DNA of 64,000 nucleotides from Daucus carota subsp. sativus (taxonomy: Eukaryota; Streptophyta; Magnoliopsida; Apiales; Apiaceae), in assembly GCF_001625215.2 (NCBI RefSeq), contig NC_030383.2, forward strand, positions 64,222,949-64,286,948, given 5' to 3'. The notes beneath the pieces are model-generated. The model searched no databases and was not told where the DNA came from. It worked only from the letters and a program-made list of their open reading frames with translations. A program made the translations under genes and the position numbers. Below are positions 22,584 to 34,208 of the stretch, piece after piece. Position 1 is the first letter of the stretch; each line of letters opens with the position of its first letter.

Positions 22584-23740
22584 TCATAAAGTAGCCATTG
22601 CCAAGTCTTTGAAACCAAGTTGGTACCTAAAATTTCCAGAAGAAGTCTGCACATAATAAGAACAATTAATAATTAATAAATCATTCAAAAGTTACAAATT
22701 ATGTTAATAAGCATATAAAATAAATAAAATGACAATAACGCTGGGCATAACTAAGAATGTCAGCCACAACTTTTACTGAGCACAAACTCATAACCATACT
22801 GTACAGGCTATGTGGGAGATAAATTCCAAAGCTTTCATACAAAAATAGAATCACAGTCCACATGAGGAAAGACACAATGCATTATTTTACCATTTCCAGG
22901 CAATACTTCAAACTGTAGTACATAAAAAACACTTCACAAGAACCATATACACATTTCGAAAACAATTTGAATTGATAAAAAAAATCCCAATATCATACTT
23001 CTTTGAATTCTTTTTTCTTAAAGAACATGAAACTAGTGAAGTATAAGAGTCCAGATAATCCAAAAATTAATACACCTATATATCTTCCAGTTTCGAAACA
23101 TAGCCAAACACTTGGTCAACAAGTTGAATAAACAGAAAAACACAAACTTTCTAGTTGATTACAATTCACAAACAGACAGGGATTAAACATAGGATACCTT
23201 ATAAGGAGAAGCAGCAGGTTGTTTAATTAAGGTGGTCTCATCATGAATGTGAAGGTGGTGCAGATCAGATGACTGGACAGCCAAACAATCCCTTGGAGTT
23301 TCAAAAGAAGACAAAGAGAACTGCTTAGAAACGACACCAACATCAAAGTAAATCAAACCAGAGCTAGGAACATCAACTCTAATTTCCTTGACAGCAAACC
23401 ACAAGAACAAATCTTGAGCCAAGATTCCAGACAATCCATTCATCTCACCATAAGTCAATTTCCCAGAAATATTTTGATCATAATGTAATTCATTCTCAAA
23501 CTTAGCATTGCAAGGTTGATCCAAATGGACTTCAAATCTGCCACTAGAATCATCAAAGCTGAAATCTTTAACCCCCTTTGGTAATAAGCCCATGGGCAAC
23601 CCATATGCTTGAAGAATATCATATATTGATCTTGTGGTTGATGATTGTAAAGGTGAAGACTTTGCTAGTAATAATAAGGTTGAGGCAACAAGAAGTGTGA
23701 GGAACAGAGTGGTGGTGTTTTTCTTGAGTTGATGAATCAT
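22584..23740 (-). CDS. DUF538 family secreted protein, 201 aa
   Basis: Exon 1 (23740-23198) encodes residues 1-181 and ends at AAG|GTATCC. Exon 2 (22646-22584) starts after ATGTGCAG and adds 20 residues ending in KDLAMATL, so reading through the donor (which would give only VSYV) is rejected. Residues 1 to about 28 form a signal peptide (hydrophobic core LFLTLLVASTLLLLA). The DUF538 domain follows: YDILQAYGLPMGLLPKGV (about 40-57), GRFEVHL, ISGKLTYGEMNGLSGI and LFLWFAVKEIRVD, with a conserved Cys pair. DUF538 proteins are small plant proteins of unsettled function linked to stress and senescence; a lipid or pigment binding role has been suggested. Apoplastic or endomembrane location follows from the signal peptide. 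Confidence 0.88.
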
Positions 23741-23807
23741 TTTTCAAGTGTTTTAGAGCATATGAAAAATGGGGTGTGAGAATGAGTTGGAGGGTAGGTT
23801 TAAGAGA

Positions 23808-23812
<5 letters not shown>

Positions 23813-23846
<34 letters not shown>
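23813..23846. repeat. (GA)n microsatellite in the DUF538 5' leader
   Basis: About 17 uninterrupted GA units, read as (CT)n on the coding strand roughly 75-105 bases before the ATG. CT-rich leaders are common plant promoter and 5'UTR elements. Confidence 0.85.
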
Positions 23847-23850
<4 letters not shown>

Positions 23851-23949
23851 TTGGGAGAGAGTTGATGCGAGAAGTAGAGGAGGGAGAGTGGTGCCAGCAA
23901 GAGTCCAGAGAGGATGCGGATTAGGAGAATATCAATCAATTATTGGTAG

Positions 23950-25490
23950 TGAATCATCCCACCAGATTTATTTATTTATTTTTATTTATATACTTCTATA
24001 GCTGGATGGATGCCTCACAATTTTTAGAAACTCAGTTATTAATTCCTCAAAAATACAAAAGGAACTAAATTATAAATTCCATGTCTGGAACATATGCATG
24101 TAAAATGGTAATTATTATTCTTTTGACAAGAAAATGGTAATTTTATTATTTTAATTTGACATTACAGTTTAAATTTATATGAAATGGAGTAGAATCAAAC
24201 TTTACCGGAAACTATCACCGGTTGACTATTACTTTGGGTTATTTTAAGCATATCGATGTAAAAAAAGGGTTATGATTTGCTTGCCACTTCAAGAAAATAA
24301 TCTGCACAATTTTTTATTGTTTAATATTAAATCTATCAACAAAAAATCTGGATTTGCCTTTTTCTTGAGGATTTTTTTATTTATGCACATTTTTTTGACT
24401 TGGACAGCGTGTCTCTCAAATATAAGTTTCAAAATATTTACTATTTATATAATATAATTTAAATGACTTATTCTGTTTATTTTATATATTTATTTTTTAA
24501 AAAATATCCTGAAATACTCCTATATTTCTTTTTCCAAAATATTTATTTTGAATATTTCTTAGAAATATTTACTATTTTCAATATTTGACTAGAATACAAA
24601 TATACACAACTCAATTTAATTAATTTTAATTGTTAGAGATATAAATAAAAAAGAAAAACTACAACTAAATTTTCCAAATTATATAATCTTTTAAAATAAA
24701 AGAAAACAGAAATATGGTATCAGTTGATATTTTGTAAACAAAATCCATATCTCGTCAGCTTTAGGGCTTCAACATAACATGCGGATTACTGGGTAACAGT
24801 AGATGGGAACAAATGGAGTAGTATCAATCAGAGTAGAAATACGAGGACTGAATAATGTGCAGTTCAGAAGTAAAACACAGCGGGTGATTGGTGGTGATTG
24901 ATTGAACTGCGTTCTGATTGGATTTCAAGTTTTTAAATACACCAAGATTATTGGGTTCATTACTGGAAACTGGATTATTAAATTTAAAGTTTTGGAAACG
25001 CGCACCTATTTTATTGAGAATCGCCAAAACCTATCTGTTCAAACGGCAATACCTCTTTTTTTATTTTGCCGCATTACACAGATACATATAAAAGGTACTG
25101 CTACAAATTTACGAATAACCAAATGAGTTAATTATTAAGCAAATCATTGGGTGAATGTATTTTTATAGAATCATAAACAAATCAAAATTTTAAATTTACC
25201 AATTATGATTAGATGTTATGAGTATTTCCAACGATGTAGACTTTTTAGCCAAAATCATCAATACATGTTATAAATATAAATACGTAGATAGCTTTTGTAG
25301 AAAAAAATATTGAACTCTAATAGTACATTCTCTTTGTTTATATTTATATAGATATAGTTAACCTCTCATGTTGGCTGTATTTGTCGATACTTCACAAATT
25401 TGTAAAAAAATTGTAAAAACATTACATGTTATTTATTACTCTACTAAAGTGATTTATTCTATTAATTAATAGCAATCTAAAATATTATTA
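23950..25490. other. AT-rich intergenic DNA, nothing recognised
   Basis: No coding signature, RNA gene or complete transposon was found by eye. Confidence 0.5.
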
Positions 25491-25494
25491 ATAG

Positions 25495-26205
25495 AGTTGG
25501 GTTCCTTAAAAACCCACTATCTTTAGAGTCCTTGGAGTCTCATCTTAACACCGTTGGATCATATCACCATCTTACGATCTGCAGGACACAAGCAGTTATC
25601 TATTCTAAAAATTAACTGGGCGTGATATTCTGCAGATTCTTGGTTCCTGCAAATCCTTACTCAACTGTACCCAATAAAAGTATTCTTCGGTCTTAGTTCC
25701 AGATGCAGGACATCGACGGTATATGAACACACAGTGCAGCCATTACTGCACATTCATTGGCAGCATTTTAACACATACCATATAATCAAAACTGGTGGAA
25801 CATTGTCAAACAAAATGTTTTGTAAATTTAGATAACTTAATCCAATGAAAGTATGATGATTTATAATCCACAAATGATCACCACACCTGCATCTTCTTCA
25901 TTGTAAGACATGTTGTTCGTGTCGGATGGAGAATGTCGTTGTAGAACAAAGAAAAAAAGAAATAACACACCACTGAAAAAGTTGCAGAACAAATGGCAGG
26001 ATAATATCTCTCACACTAACTCAGCAACAAAATAACTACAATCGTGGAAGAGATAAATGAGCGTTTAATTTGGAAAGATAAAGCAGTTAATTATTTGAAT
26101 TTTATAAAATTCTAATTAAACTACAACCACTAGATGATATTGAAATCAAGGGTCAGGATTGGGACTCCGGGAACTCCAAAAAAAGTGGGACTCCAAATAA
26201 CTTTT
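25495..26205. mobile_element. Probable TIR element, degenerate
   Basis: The left side (GAGTCCTTGGAGTCTCATC and onward) is an imperfect inverse of the right side (inverse GGAGTTCCCGGAGTCCCAAT) over about 60-80 bases. The interior is non-coding. No certain target duplication was found, so family and exact ends are unknown. Confidence 0.4.
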
Positions 26206-26488
26206 CTCATTATTTAATATACTATTTTTAAAATATATTCAATGCAATTAAAGCACAACATCTTACATGTTCAATAAATTTTACATAACGCGTTTTGAGA
26301 GTATGGAGATTCGCTATATCGTTGGTTAAATCAGACATGTATGATATTATGTGAAATTTGCACAACCGGTAGACATTGTGCTTCGATAGTAGTCTGTATT
26401 GGTTGGCATTTAAAAATAGTATGTTATTAATATTTTAGATTGTTAAAAATAAAATATATCAATTCAATATGATTATAATGATGTGCAA

Positions 26489-26927
26489 GAGCTATCTCCA
26501 ATGGAGTTGGCTATAATAGTTGGCTAAACTGAACCTGTAGGACATCATGTAAAATTTACTGAACCTCTAAGACATTTAGCTTCGATGATATTGAATATAT
26601 TGGTTGGTTATAAGTTAAAAATTGTATGTTTTAAATATTTTAGATTGATATTAATTGGTTATAAGTTAAAAATTGTATGTTTTAAATATTTTAGATTGAT
26701 ATTAATAGATTATATCAGTTTGATATGGTAATAAGTGATTTGTAATCTTTACACAGATTTCTTATTGTTAGATCGACAAATATAATCATGGTAGGAGGCT
26801 GATTATAATTATAAATAAGGGGTGGATATGGTTGGTGTGGTTTTTTATTAAGAGATTGACAACATTTTCTATTTTTGGTATACCAATTAAGTTTTTGGCT
26901 GAGGGCTCTTCATGACCGGAGATGCTC
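26489..26927. mobile_element. Inner Tourist-like MITE, same family, nested
   Basis: Starts GAGCTATCTCCAATGGAG and ends CCGGAGATGCTC. It is inserted in the outer copy exactly where the 18.3-kb copy reads GCAATCTTCC without a break. It contains a 51-bp tandem duplication (26606-26656, 26657-26707), which explains its extra length. Confidence 0.7.
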
Positions 26928-27004
26928 CATCTTCCTACAGATTTCTTACCGACCAAGGTGCATAGGTTCGACAAATATAATCATCCATAACTAATTGACT
27001 ATAA

Positions 27005-27676
27005 GAGGTCGTTTGGTTAGGGGCCTTAGGGGTATTTAAGAAAGGGAAAGAGAATCGATCATCCATAACTGGTTGACTATAAGAGGTCGTTTGGTTAGGG
27101 TAACTAGGAAAGGGAAAGGGAATCGATCTGGTTCATTCCCTTTGTAGGTGTTTGTTTTGTAAAAATCATCATTATCTTTCCCCTCTTTTGGCACTAGATT
27201 TACCCAATATTGCTCATAACACATTCCCCATCCAGAACTAGGTTTTTAGTTTCTATTTCCTCACTTTCTAATGTTTTGTGTTGTAATTCATATTTTAGAC
27301 AATTAAAATAAAAGATTATCATATAAAGTATTTTTAAAAATTAAAAATAATGTTAATTTAGTTTTTTAAATAAAATATATTTGTGATATAATTCACATAT
27401 TAATTTATTTAAAAAAATAAAATTGTTAAATAATAAATTATATTAATTAATTTATTAGAATGTAAATAAATTATCTTGTTATAAATATAAATACATTTGA
27501 CTCTTTTGAAATTATATAATGTTAAAAAATTAAATATAAATGAATTACACAAATTTATATTCCGTTTCTGGATCAAACCCAAACGGGTCAAACAATTCAG
27601 GATTATTCCTTTCCTTTTTCTAGGTTTCTCTTTCTGGATTTCATTTCGTTTTTCCGAAACGAACCAAACGGCCCTT
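27005..27676. mobile_element. GGTCGTTTGGTT-end MITE nested in the outer Tourist copy
   Basis: The left end GAGGTCGTTTGGTTAGGG and inverted right end AAGGGCCGTTTGGTTCGTTT form terminal inverted repeats of a common plant MITE type. The left end with flank is tandemly duplicated (about 26984-27059 and 27060-27127). Non-coding; superfamily not certain. Confidence 0.6.
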
Positions 27677-27819
27677 AATTATAGACATGTTGGCTATAAT
27701 TATAGATAAGAGGAGAATATGATTGGAGTGTGACATTTGTAAAAGATTATTTTTATTTTTTATTTTTGATATATCAATTCACTTTTTAGCTAAAGATTTT
27801 TTCATGTTTGAAATTGCTC

Positions 27820-29268
27820 CGACATGACCAACTAATTTTAAAGTATCTCCAATCATGTAAAACTTTTAACTAAAAATAATTAATACACTTTACAAATAAA
27901 AAAAGAGAAATTACATATAAAAAACTCAAATTTCAATGGTACATTCTCATCATCTATAATAGACAATCTCTTTATGTTGACTATATCTGTTGAACCTCTA
28001 CATGTACATGTATGTAAGAATATTTCAAATCATCTATTACCAGTTTACCACAGTGAAGTGATATATTCTATTTATAAAAATTTAAAATATTAATAACATA
28101 TCATTATAATAAAATATAACTATCAACTAATATAATCAATACTCTTATAGCTTCAATAATTTACACATAAAATCCTACAAGTTCAATCTAGCCAACTAAT
28201 TTAAATCAGTCAGAGCAGAGATACTTTTATCTGATTCCGTCGAAAGCGCTCTAACATTAGGATTAGCCGCTATTTTAAGAAGTGAAGATAAACTTTGGAT
28301 ATCATTTCGGGAAAAATTTTAAAATCAACAAGTATCATTATTTAGAAAAAAGAATTAAGAAAGATTATTAACGTACGAATATGAAACATTACCCACAAAC
28401 TTGGTACTATATATAACACGGTCATTATTTTGTGACTTACTCGTGAATCAAATTACTGTGCGCGGACATGGAGAGGATAAATAAGATACTTGCGTGAGTT
28501 AAAAAGCAAGTGAATTGTCCATGAATGGGCTGGCTTAACGATATTTATAGATTTTGTCTTCGACGTCTTGTAGAGCTTATAATTCTGTGAGCATGTCTGT
28601 ATGTCTCTGTTGTGGGGCCTATATTTGTATATGATAATGATTTGGACCGTTATGATGTTACGACTTTGCAACTTTGCAACGCAATTAGGCAAGTGCATGT
28701 TTTGTCAATATTAGCCGACCGGATCTTCTAATTTATTTATTTCTTACACTTTTTCTGCTCGTAATAAATCTATACGCGTGAAAGATGCCTATAACGATGC
28801 CTATAACGTGTGTGCTATCATGTATAGTTAAATCTCGATAAATAAATAAAATCGAAAGGTCGCGCTCGAGAGTGAAACAATGGGTAAAATAGAATCATTA
28901 TGATTTCGCTGCGGAACTCTATATTGTACATGGATTTTCTAGATATAAATTTAAATACGTGTTTTTTTACGTCGTTATGTGTGTTCAGAAGTGATTTCAA
29001 AATATAATACATAAAGAACGACAATTTTTTTCATGTTCAATCTTGCTACAGAACCTCAACAATTAATAATAGAAATAAAATAAAGATCCTTCGGATCTCT
29101 GCCTAACAGATTGTTTGTCTAATGATCCTCGAACAGAAATCGAAAAGAAAACATAAGGAAGCTAAATCATTTTTTGTAATATAAGTGGGCCGCATTAGAG
29201 TGAAACGAGACGAGACCAAATCCAGGTCCATCTAATTAGCAGTGGAGGCCCAATTGTAATCTATACTA
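27820..29268. other. Intergenic, no gene recognised
   Basis: AT-rich DNA with decayed MITE-like pieces near 27830-28200. No coding or RNA gene was identified. Confidence 0.5.
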
Positions 29269-29984
29269 TCTATACTATACTATAATAAGCCACATGAGTA
29301 TAATTTGTAGTTCAATACTATAATAAGCCAACATGGGTATAATTTGTAGTCCAAGATTTTAGTTATATTTTTTGGTTTGGTACTCTACTTTTGGTACTAC
29401 AAGTCTACAAATGTGGAGTCTATTAGTATTACATTGTTAAACAGTTTCAAATGCTAAAAACACTCATAAAAATACATTATCATATAATATTTCATTAAAA
29501 AAATTATAATGATGTTATAAATAAAATTATAAATATACAATTTTGAATATTTTTTTTAACAACAACTTTCATACAACTCTTTTTAATTTTAACGTGTTCA
29601 ATTTCAAGATAAACACGAACCATTACATAACCCTTTCTAACTTTAATCTTAAAAGTTATTGTTGTCAAAAAAATCAAGATTACAAAATTACGTTGAAATT
29701 CGATTAATTAGATTACTGAATCTTTCAAAGGTATTACACGATCGGTTTTGTTTGGAGAAGATTTGAATTTTCTGATTCTTTTTATTTATAAATCTACGTG
29801 TACTAAATTCGGATTAAATGTACTAAAATCCTGATATGAAAATATAGTCAGTTGAATAATATAATTAAATTAAAACTCAATCCATTAATAATAAAATATA
29901 AATAAAATGATGTTAAAATTAAAATTATAAATAATAAATTACGAACTATATATCCGTCCGTGCTTCGCACGGGTTAAATGCTAG
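29269..29984 (+). mobile_element. Non-autonomous Helitron
   Basis: The 5' end TCTATACTATACTATAATAA is the standard plant Helitron start, preceded by A. The 3' end is CTAG (29981-29984) followed by T. A perfect hairpin, CCGTGC-TTC-GCACGG (29958-29972), sits 8 bases before CTAG. Insertion between A and T without target duplication fits Helitrons. At 716 bp it has no Rep/helicase coding. Confidence 0.9.
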
Positions 29985-30488
29985 TAGGTTTTAATAAGAC
30001 TCGTTAATAGAAGGAGGTCAACTCTGCATTCAATTTTACATTTTACTTTAACTAATTTTCAAATATAATATAAATAATTAATAATTAATATTGATTAAAT
30101 ATTAAAGTTTAAAAAATTAATTTAATATAATATATAGGGAATAATTTGGATGAAAATAAAAGAATTGGTCATCTAAATTTGGGTTCCCTGGTCTCATGCT
30201 CATAGAATTGTAGTGACATCACTTTCCTTTAACAACAAAAACATTAATGTTTTAACCAGATATTATTTCGGAGATTGAAGAGCAAGATTCGGACATTAGT
30301 ATTATCTTCTTATATGGTTTTTATAGACATTTACGCGATCCTATGATTTAATAAAAAGATTAAGTTTCCATAATTCATTGGCACTACCATATTAACTAGC
30401 TGTAGAATTGTTTGTTGGTAAGGTAAGAGTAAAATTTCAGTTATTATCCAACACTTATTCTTCAAGCCGGGTGAACTATGATGGAGCC

Positions 30489-30496
30489 TATATAAG
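30489..30496 (+). promoter_or_regulatory. TATA box of the NAC-like gene
   Basis: TATATAAG, 127 bases before the ATG, with no closer candidate. Confidence 0.5.
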
Positions 30497-30615
30497 CAAA
30501 TCATGAGGATTGTTTTGCATGCACATTAATCTCATAAGCCTCTCAACGGTCTTTGTTCTCTTTTCTTGCTCTTTCGTTTTTGTTTCGAAGATCACATAAG
30601 CTTCTGCCATTTACC

Positions 30616-31600
30616 ATGAGTAATAATTTACCTGCTGCTGCAAAAGTCATAGTAGAAGAAGAGATTGGAGATAGTCTGCCTCCAGGCTATTATTTTCTTC
30701 CTTCTGCTGCACAATTAATTGAAGAGTACTTGCTTCAGAAAATCTTGGATCTTCCTATGGCGTCTAATATTGTTAAGATTATGGATTTCGTCGAGCTAAT
30801 AGACCCCGATCAGCTTAATTTAGGTATTTCTATGATTTGAGTTTAGTCTTTTAGCAATTATGATTGATCTTATTAGTTTTATTAGTTGTATTACATAGTC
30901 GTATTACATATGCCAGGTAATGTTTTTGAATTACTTGAGTTGATTAGTGGTTTTAATATAAGAATGATCTTATTAATGTTGACATGACTGCAAGTCTGCT
31001 ACCTGTTTGATTTTTTGTTAGTTTGAGTTTGAGATTGAATGATGAAGTTTTTGTTTTGCTAATTATCAATATATTTTTTCAATGCAGAAGAATTCAAGTA
31101 CTGCAAAGACAAAGAGGGTTATTATATTACAAAAAAAGCAGAAAGAAAGGCGAATGAGAAAACGATTATAAAGACACTTACGGGGCATTGGAAGGAATAC
31201 AAATCAAATATTCCTATTTCTAACAACAGCCAAATTGTCGGGTACAAGAGCACTTTCACTTTTTACCAGGCAGATGGTACAGAAACAGCTTGGAAATTGA
31301 ATGAATACACAAGCAATCCTGATATCGTGCCGGTTGATGCACTTACTGACACTGTTCGAGCTAAGGTATACATACTGCATTAATAGATTAAATCTCATGA
31401 CATTATATGGATTAGTGAAGGTTAATATGTTTTTGTCCTCTTTGGATTAGTGAAGGTTAATATGTTTTTGTCCTCTTTGACAGATAGAAGAATATGTAGC
31501 ATGCAGAATTCACATCAAAAAAGTGAAATTAGCGGAACAAGTCATCTACAATGAAGAAACTGTAAAGGACGAAGACGAAGATGAAGATGGAGAAGAATAA
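30616..31600 (+). CDS. Divergent NAC-domain-like protein, 200 aa
   Basis: Exons 30616-30823, 31088-31365 and 31484-31600, with GT-AG introns, keep one frame. The start is the ATG in TTACCATGAG; the frame opens further upstream but has no ATG. NAC subdomain A is recognisable as LPPGYYFLPSAAQLIEEYLLQK, although the usual HPTDEEL is lost. Subdomain C is GYYITKKAERKANEKTIIK then GHWKEYK (for GYWKATGKD). Subdomain D is IVGYKSTFTFYQADGTETAW plus LNEY. The C-terminus is short and acidic (DEDEDEDGEE) instead of a long activation region. Loss of key DNA-contact positions suggests altered or no DNA binding; it could act as a dimerising NAC-like inhibitor, which is inference. The gene sits just upstream of the GLR array with no obvious link. 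Confidence 0.72.
31409..31478. repeat. Perfect 35-bp tandem duplication in NAC-like intron 2
   Basis: Units 31409-31443 and 31444-31478 are identical, ending five bases before the exon-3 acceptor AG. Perfect identity implies a recent slip or duplication that lengthened the intron without touching the splice site. Confidence 0.9.
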
Positions 31601-31708
31601 GGGCCAGACCTTTTTATTAGGATTATTTAACACTAATTCTTTTTCTTTCTGTTTTGTAATATAGTTCCAGAATTGTATCTGGTATTAGTGTTGCTTCCTT
31701 GTCACACT

Positions 31709-31714
31709 AATAAA
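31709..31714 (+). promoter_or_regulatory. Polyadenylation signal of the NAC-like gene
   Basis: AATAAA lies 109 bases after the stop in a T-rich context. Confidence 0.45.
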
Positions 31715-31914
31715 TTTTGTTAGTTATTTAACAGTCAAATAATAATTCAGATTACAGTATTGAATAGTAATTTCATTGCTGAAATATTCTGCATTACAGT
31801 ATGAATGGTTTTGTCTAACAGCTAAATTAATCTAGGCCAGTGAAATTAGTCTGTAGATATTGTGCTCTGATCTTTATGTTTTCCTGCCACTTTTTACTCA
31901 AATGCACAATTACT

Positions 31915-32010
31915 TTTAAAAGATGGAGGTGCCTGCTAAACCGAAACCATAGATGTTAGAAATTGAGGAAACAATTATGCACTATGTAATCTGCACCTTT
32001 TTATTAGAAA
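31915..32010 (+). pseudogene. DUF707 intron-7 relic
   Basis: GATGGAGGTGCCTGCTAA and the following bases through GTAATCTGCACC align with the spacer behind GLR copy B (about 41685-41765) and, more distantly, with intron 7 of the DUF707 gene (about 63395-63470). It is only a short non-coding remnant and stops before the exon. Confidence 0.5.
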
Positions 32011-32019
32011 ATTATTGCA

Positions 32020-32335
32020 GAATCTATATGAGATTGGTTTTTGATCCTACTTGTCACAAGTATACTGCAAAGAAGGTATACACAATACACTCTTGAAAAG
32101 AACTAGTAGTACAAATTCATTTCAATTTTAACAGATATGATCAGGAGTCGCAAACCAAGTTTCGGCTTTCTGAGTAGGAGTAATTCTTGACATGGGATCT
32201 AGATTGAATGGAAATATGGTTCGTAGCTGCAGTACAATGCAGTTTCTGCTTTCTGCAGCCTAAATGCTCACAACGAAACTGGGATCCTTCCTGCCACAAC
32301 CATGATTCAAAGGGCATCCCGGCAAGAGGAAGCAG
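32020..32335 (+). pseudogene. GLR exon-1 relic with promoter-proximal flank
   Basis: Positions 32020-32129 align with the 5' flank of GLR copy C (42605-42718). Positions 32130-32335 align with GLR exon 1: GAGTAGGAGTAATTCTTGAC, the TTTCTGC..CC.AAATGCTCAC block, GATTCAAAGGG, and a final GAAGCAG|GTAA donor in the same place. The start codon is gone and the frame is broken. No exon 2 follows before the next element at 32855. Confidence 0.8.
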
Positions 32336-32854
32336 GTAATTTGGTTCATTATATTGTTCACTTACATCGGTTTTCATTGGTAGAAAGCATCAAATCAGGT
32401 AATTCCTTTTGATTTGTTTTTGTTTTTACAATAATACTCCTCACCGAATTTGTTCTTGATGAGTTTTGTTTATCCTCTCCTTGTGAGAGTTTGACGTGTT
32501 TTTTTGGTTTTTGATCTAATTCAATGTGTATAATGTTAGTTTTGTTGGATTTTCAAAGTTTTGATTTTATGGTTTGTATGGAATTGCAATTACATGCGAT
32601 AACTCAAACGGATTGTGACGAGTATATATACATATATCAATTTCAACAAATCGCTTGATTGTTTGTCCATGAAAACTGGCTTAAATATGCTTCATGCTTG
32701 TTAAATAAGACAATGTACAGTGAACATGCTTGAGACTTTGAGACCACTTTGGCACATAATGTGAGATGCACGACTGACATAAAAATATATTTATAATTAC
32801 TTTGTGTTAAATTATAGGTTTACTCAAAAAGACTCATTACAAGGTTTATTCTTA

Positions 32855-33530
32855 AGGCCATCTTCAGCAGTTGTGATCCAAAAATCCAAATTTGGATCAC
32901 CAACGGATCCAAATTCTGATCCAAATTTCTGACCAACTCCAGCACAGTGATCCAAATTCTGATCCAAATTACTTTTTGTATATTATATTACATAAATTTT
33001 ATATAAACGCAAAATCAAGAAAATGAAGATGAAGCTCAAGTATCCGAAAATGATATGAATAGCTACGGACGATATATTGATTATCTCGAAGGAAACAAAA
33101 ATAATCTGTTCGATTAAATCAAAATTTATATTTGTCGTACTGTTTTCTAGTCATTTCTCAATATTGTAATTTTATTTTATGTAATTTTTATTTCATGCAT
33201 GTAATGTACTCTTTTTTTAATTTCAATGAAATTTGCTTTCCTATTATTCTAAGTTTTTATTAAACATTAATTTTGTTAATTATTAATTATAAACTATTAT
33301 TAATTAAATATTAATAATCACAAATTAATTTTAAATCCGATAAACGAAAGATATAGAAATAACAAAATCATTATTTTATAATAAAATAGGTGATCCAAAT
33401 TTCGATCAGTGAATCAGTACTATTCATTTATCAAAATTTGGATCACTTTTTCACTTATCAAAATTTGGATCAATGCTGGAGGAGAATTTGGGGCTCCAAA
33501 TTTGAATTTTTGGATCATGCTGGTTTGCCC
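32855..33530. mobile_element. PIF/Harbinger deletion derivative carrying an ORF tail
   Basis: Flanked by TTA (32852-32854, 33531-33533), with ends AGGCCATCTTCAGCAG and GGGCAAACCAGCATG (inverse). Both subterminal regions repeat the GATCCAAATTTTGGATC type motif. Inside, 33007-33117 is a short open frame ending in GNKNNLFD and a stop, with acidic codons just before. It looks like the C-terminal tail of a transposon-encoded protein left after internal deletion. Confidence 0.7.
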
Positions 33531-33534
33531 TTAG

Positions 33535-34208
33535 TTTCTGAACAAGCGAGAGATTTACCATCCGCACAGAAGATCGTTAATGGACCTCCATATCATGTGA
33601 ACACTTGGTTAATTTCAAAATTTATTGTTTGGGAGTTAAGACGCTAGAAGCCTCTACACTGTTCGGCACTTTAGGGTGTTATGGTATTCGTACCCCTAAA
33701 AGCCTCCACAGACTTGTCACCATGGATGCTTCTTGCAAGTTCCAATCTTCTTGCAACTTTGTATCACCGGACTCAATCCTGGCTCAATTCTCCAGGTTCA
33801 GGTGATATTTTCGCAGTATAAGACAACCTTAGACTTGTGATATTTTAAGTCTTGTGTTTTGTCCACTTGTGTGGACGTCCTGGCCTGATTCTTATCTGTC
33901 TCAGGAATAATCAACTAATTAATACCTCTAGTTTCTATGAAATTTCATATCCAGATCATCTCACACGTCTGGGTCTCATGTTTCCTCTTCTTTCTTGACT
34001 ACGATCGCGTATACGCGTATAAAACTGTTCTGATGTGTATATCAAGTTAGAAACTAACCTTGCGGAATCCATACGAGGTTGAATATTGAACCGACTTATC
34101 CCAAGTCTACTGTATAGACTGGAATCTCTGGACTATGACCTTGAGAAATTAACAATACATATGCATATACACAGAACTTGTCATAAAAACTGCATATATA
34201 CGATAATA
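33535..34208. other. 5' flank of GLR copy A
   Basis: Positions 33895-34010 share a diffuse block (CTCTAGTT...ATGAAATTTC..., then CTTTCTTGACTAC) with the upstream regions of copies B, C and D, and so probably contain the copy A promoter. No other gene is present. Confidence 0.5.

Larger units (their letters stand above)
26297..27819. mobile_element. Outer Tourist-like MITE split by two later insertions
   Basis: Three separated pieces (about 26297-26488, 26928-27004, 27677-27819) align in order with the intact copy at 18302-18686: for example GTGCAA followed by TCTTCCTACAGATTTC, then GGTTCGACAAAT, then GGCTATAATTATAGA. The gaps are filled by the two elements listed next. Confidence 0.65.

Noticed and set aside
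31091-31398. Minus-strand open frame across NAC-like exon 2
   Set aside because: Antisense shadow; the plus-strand exon has matched splice phases and NAC motifs.
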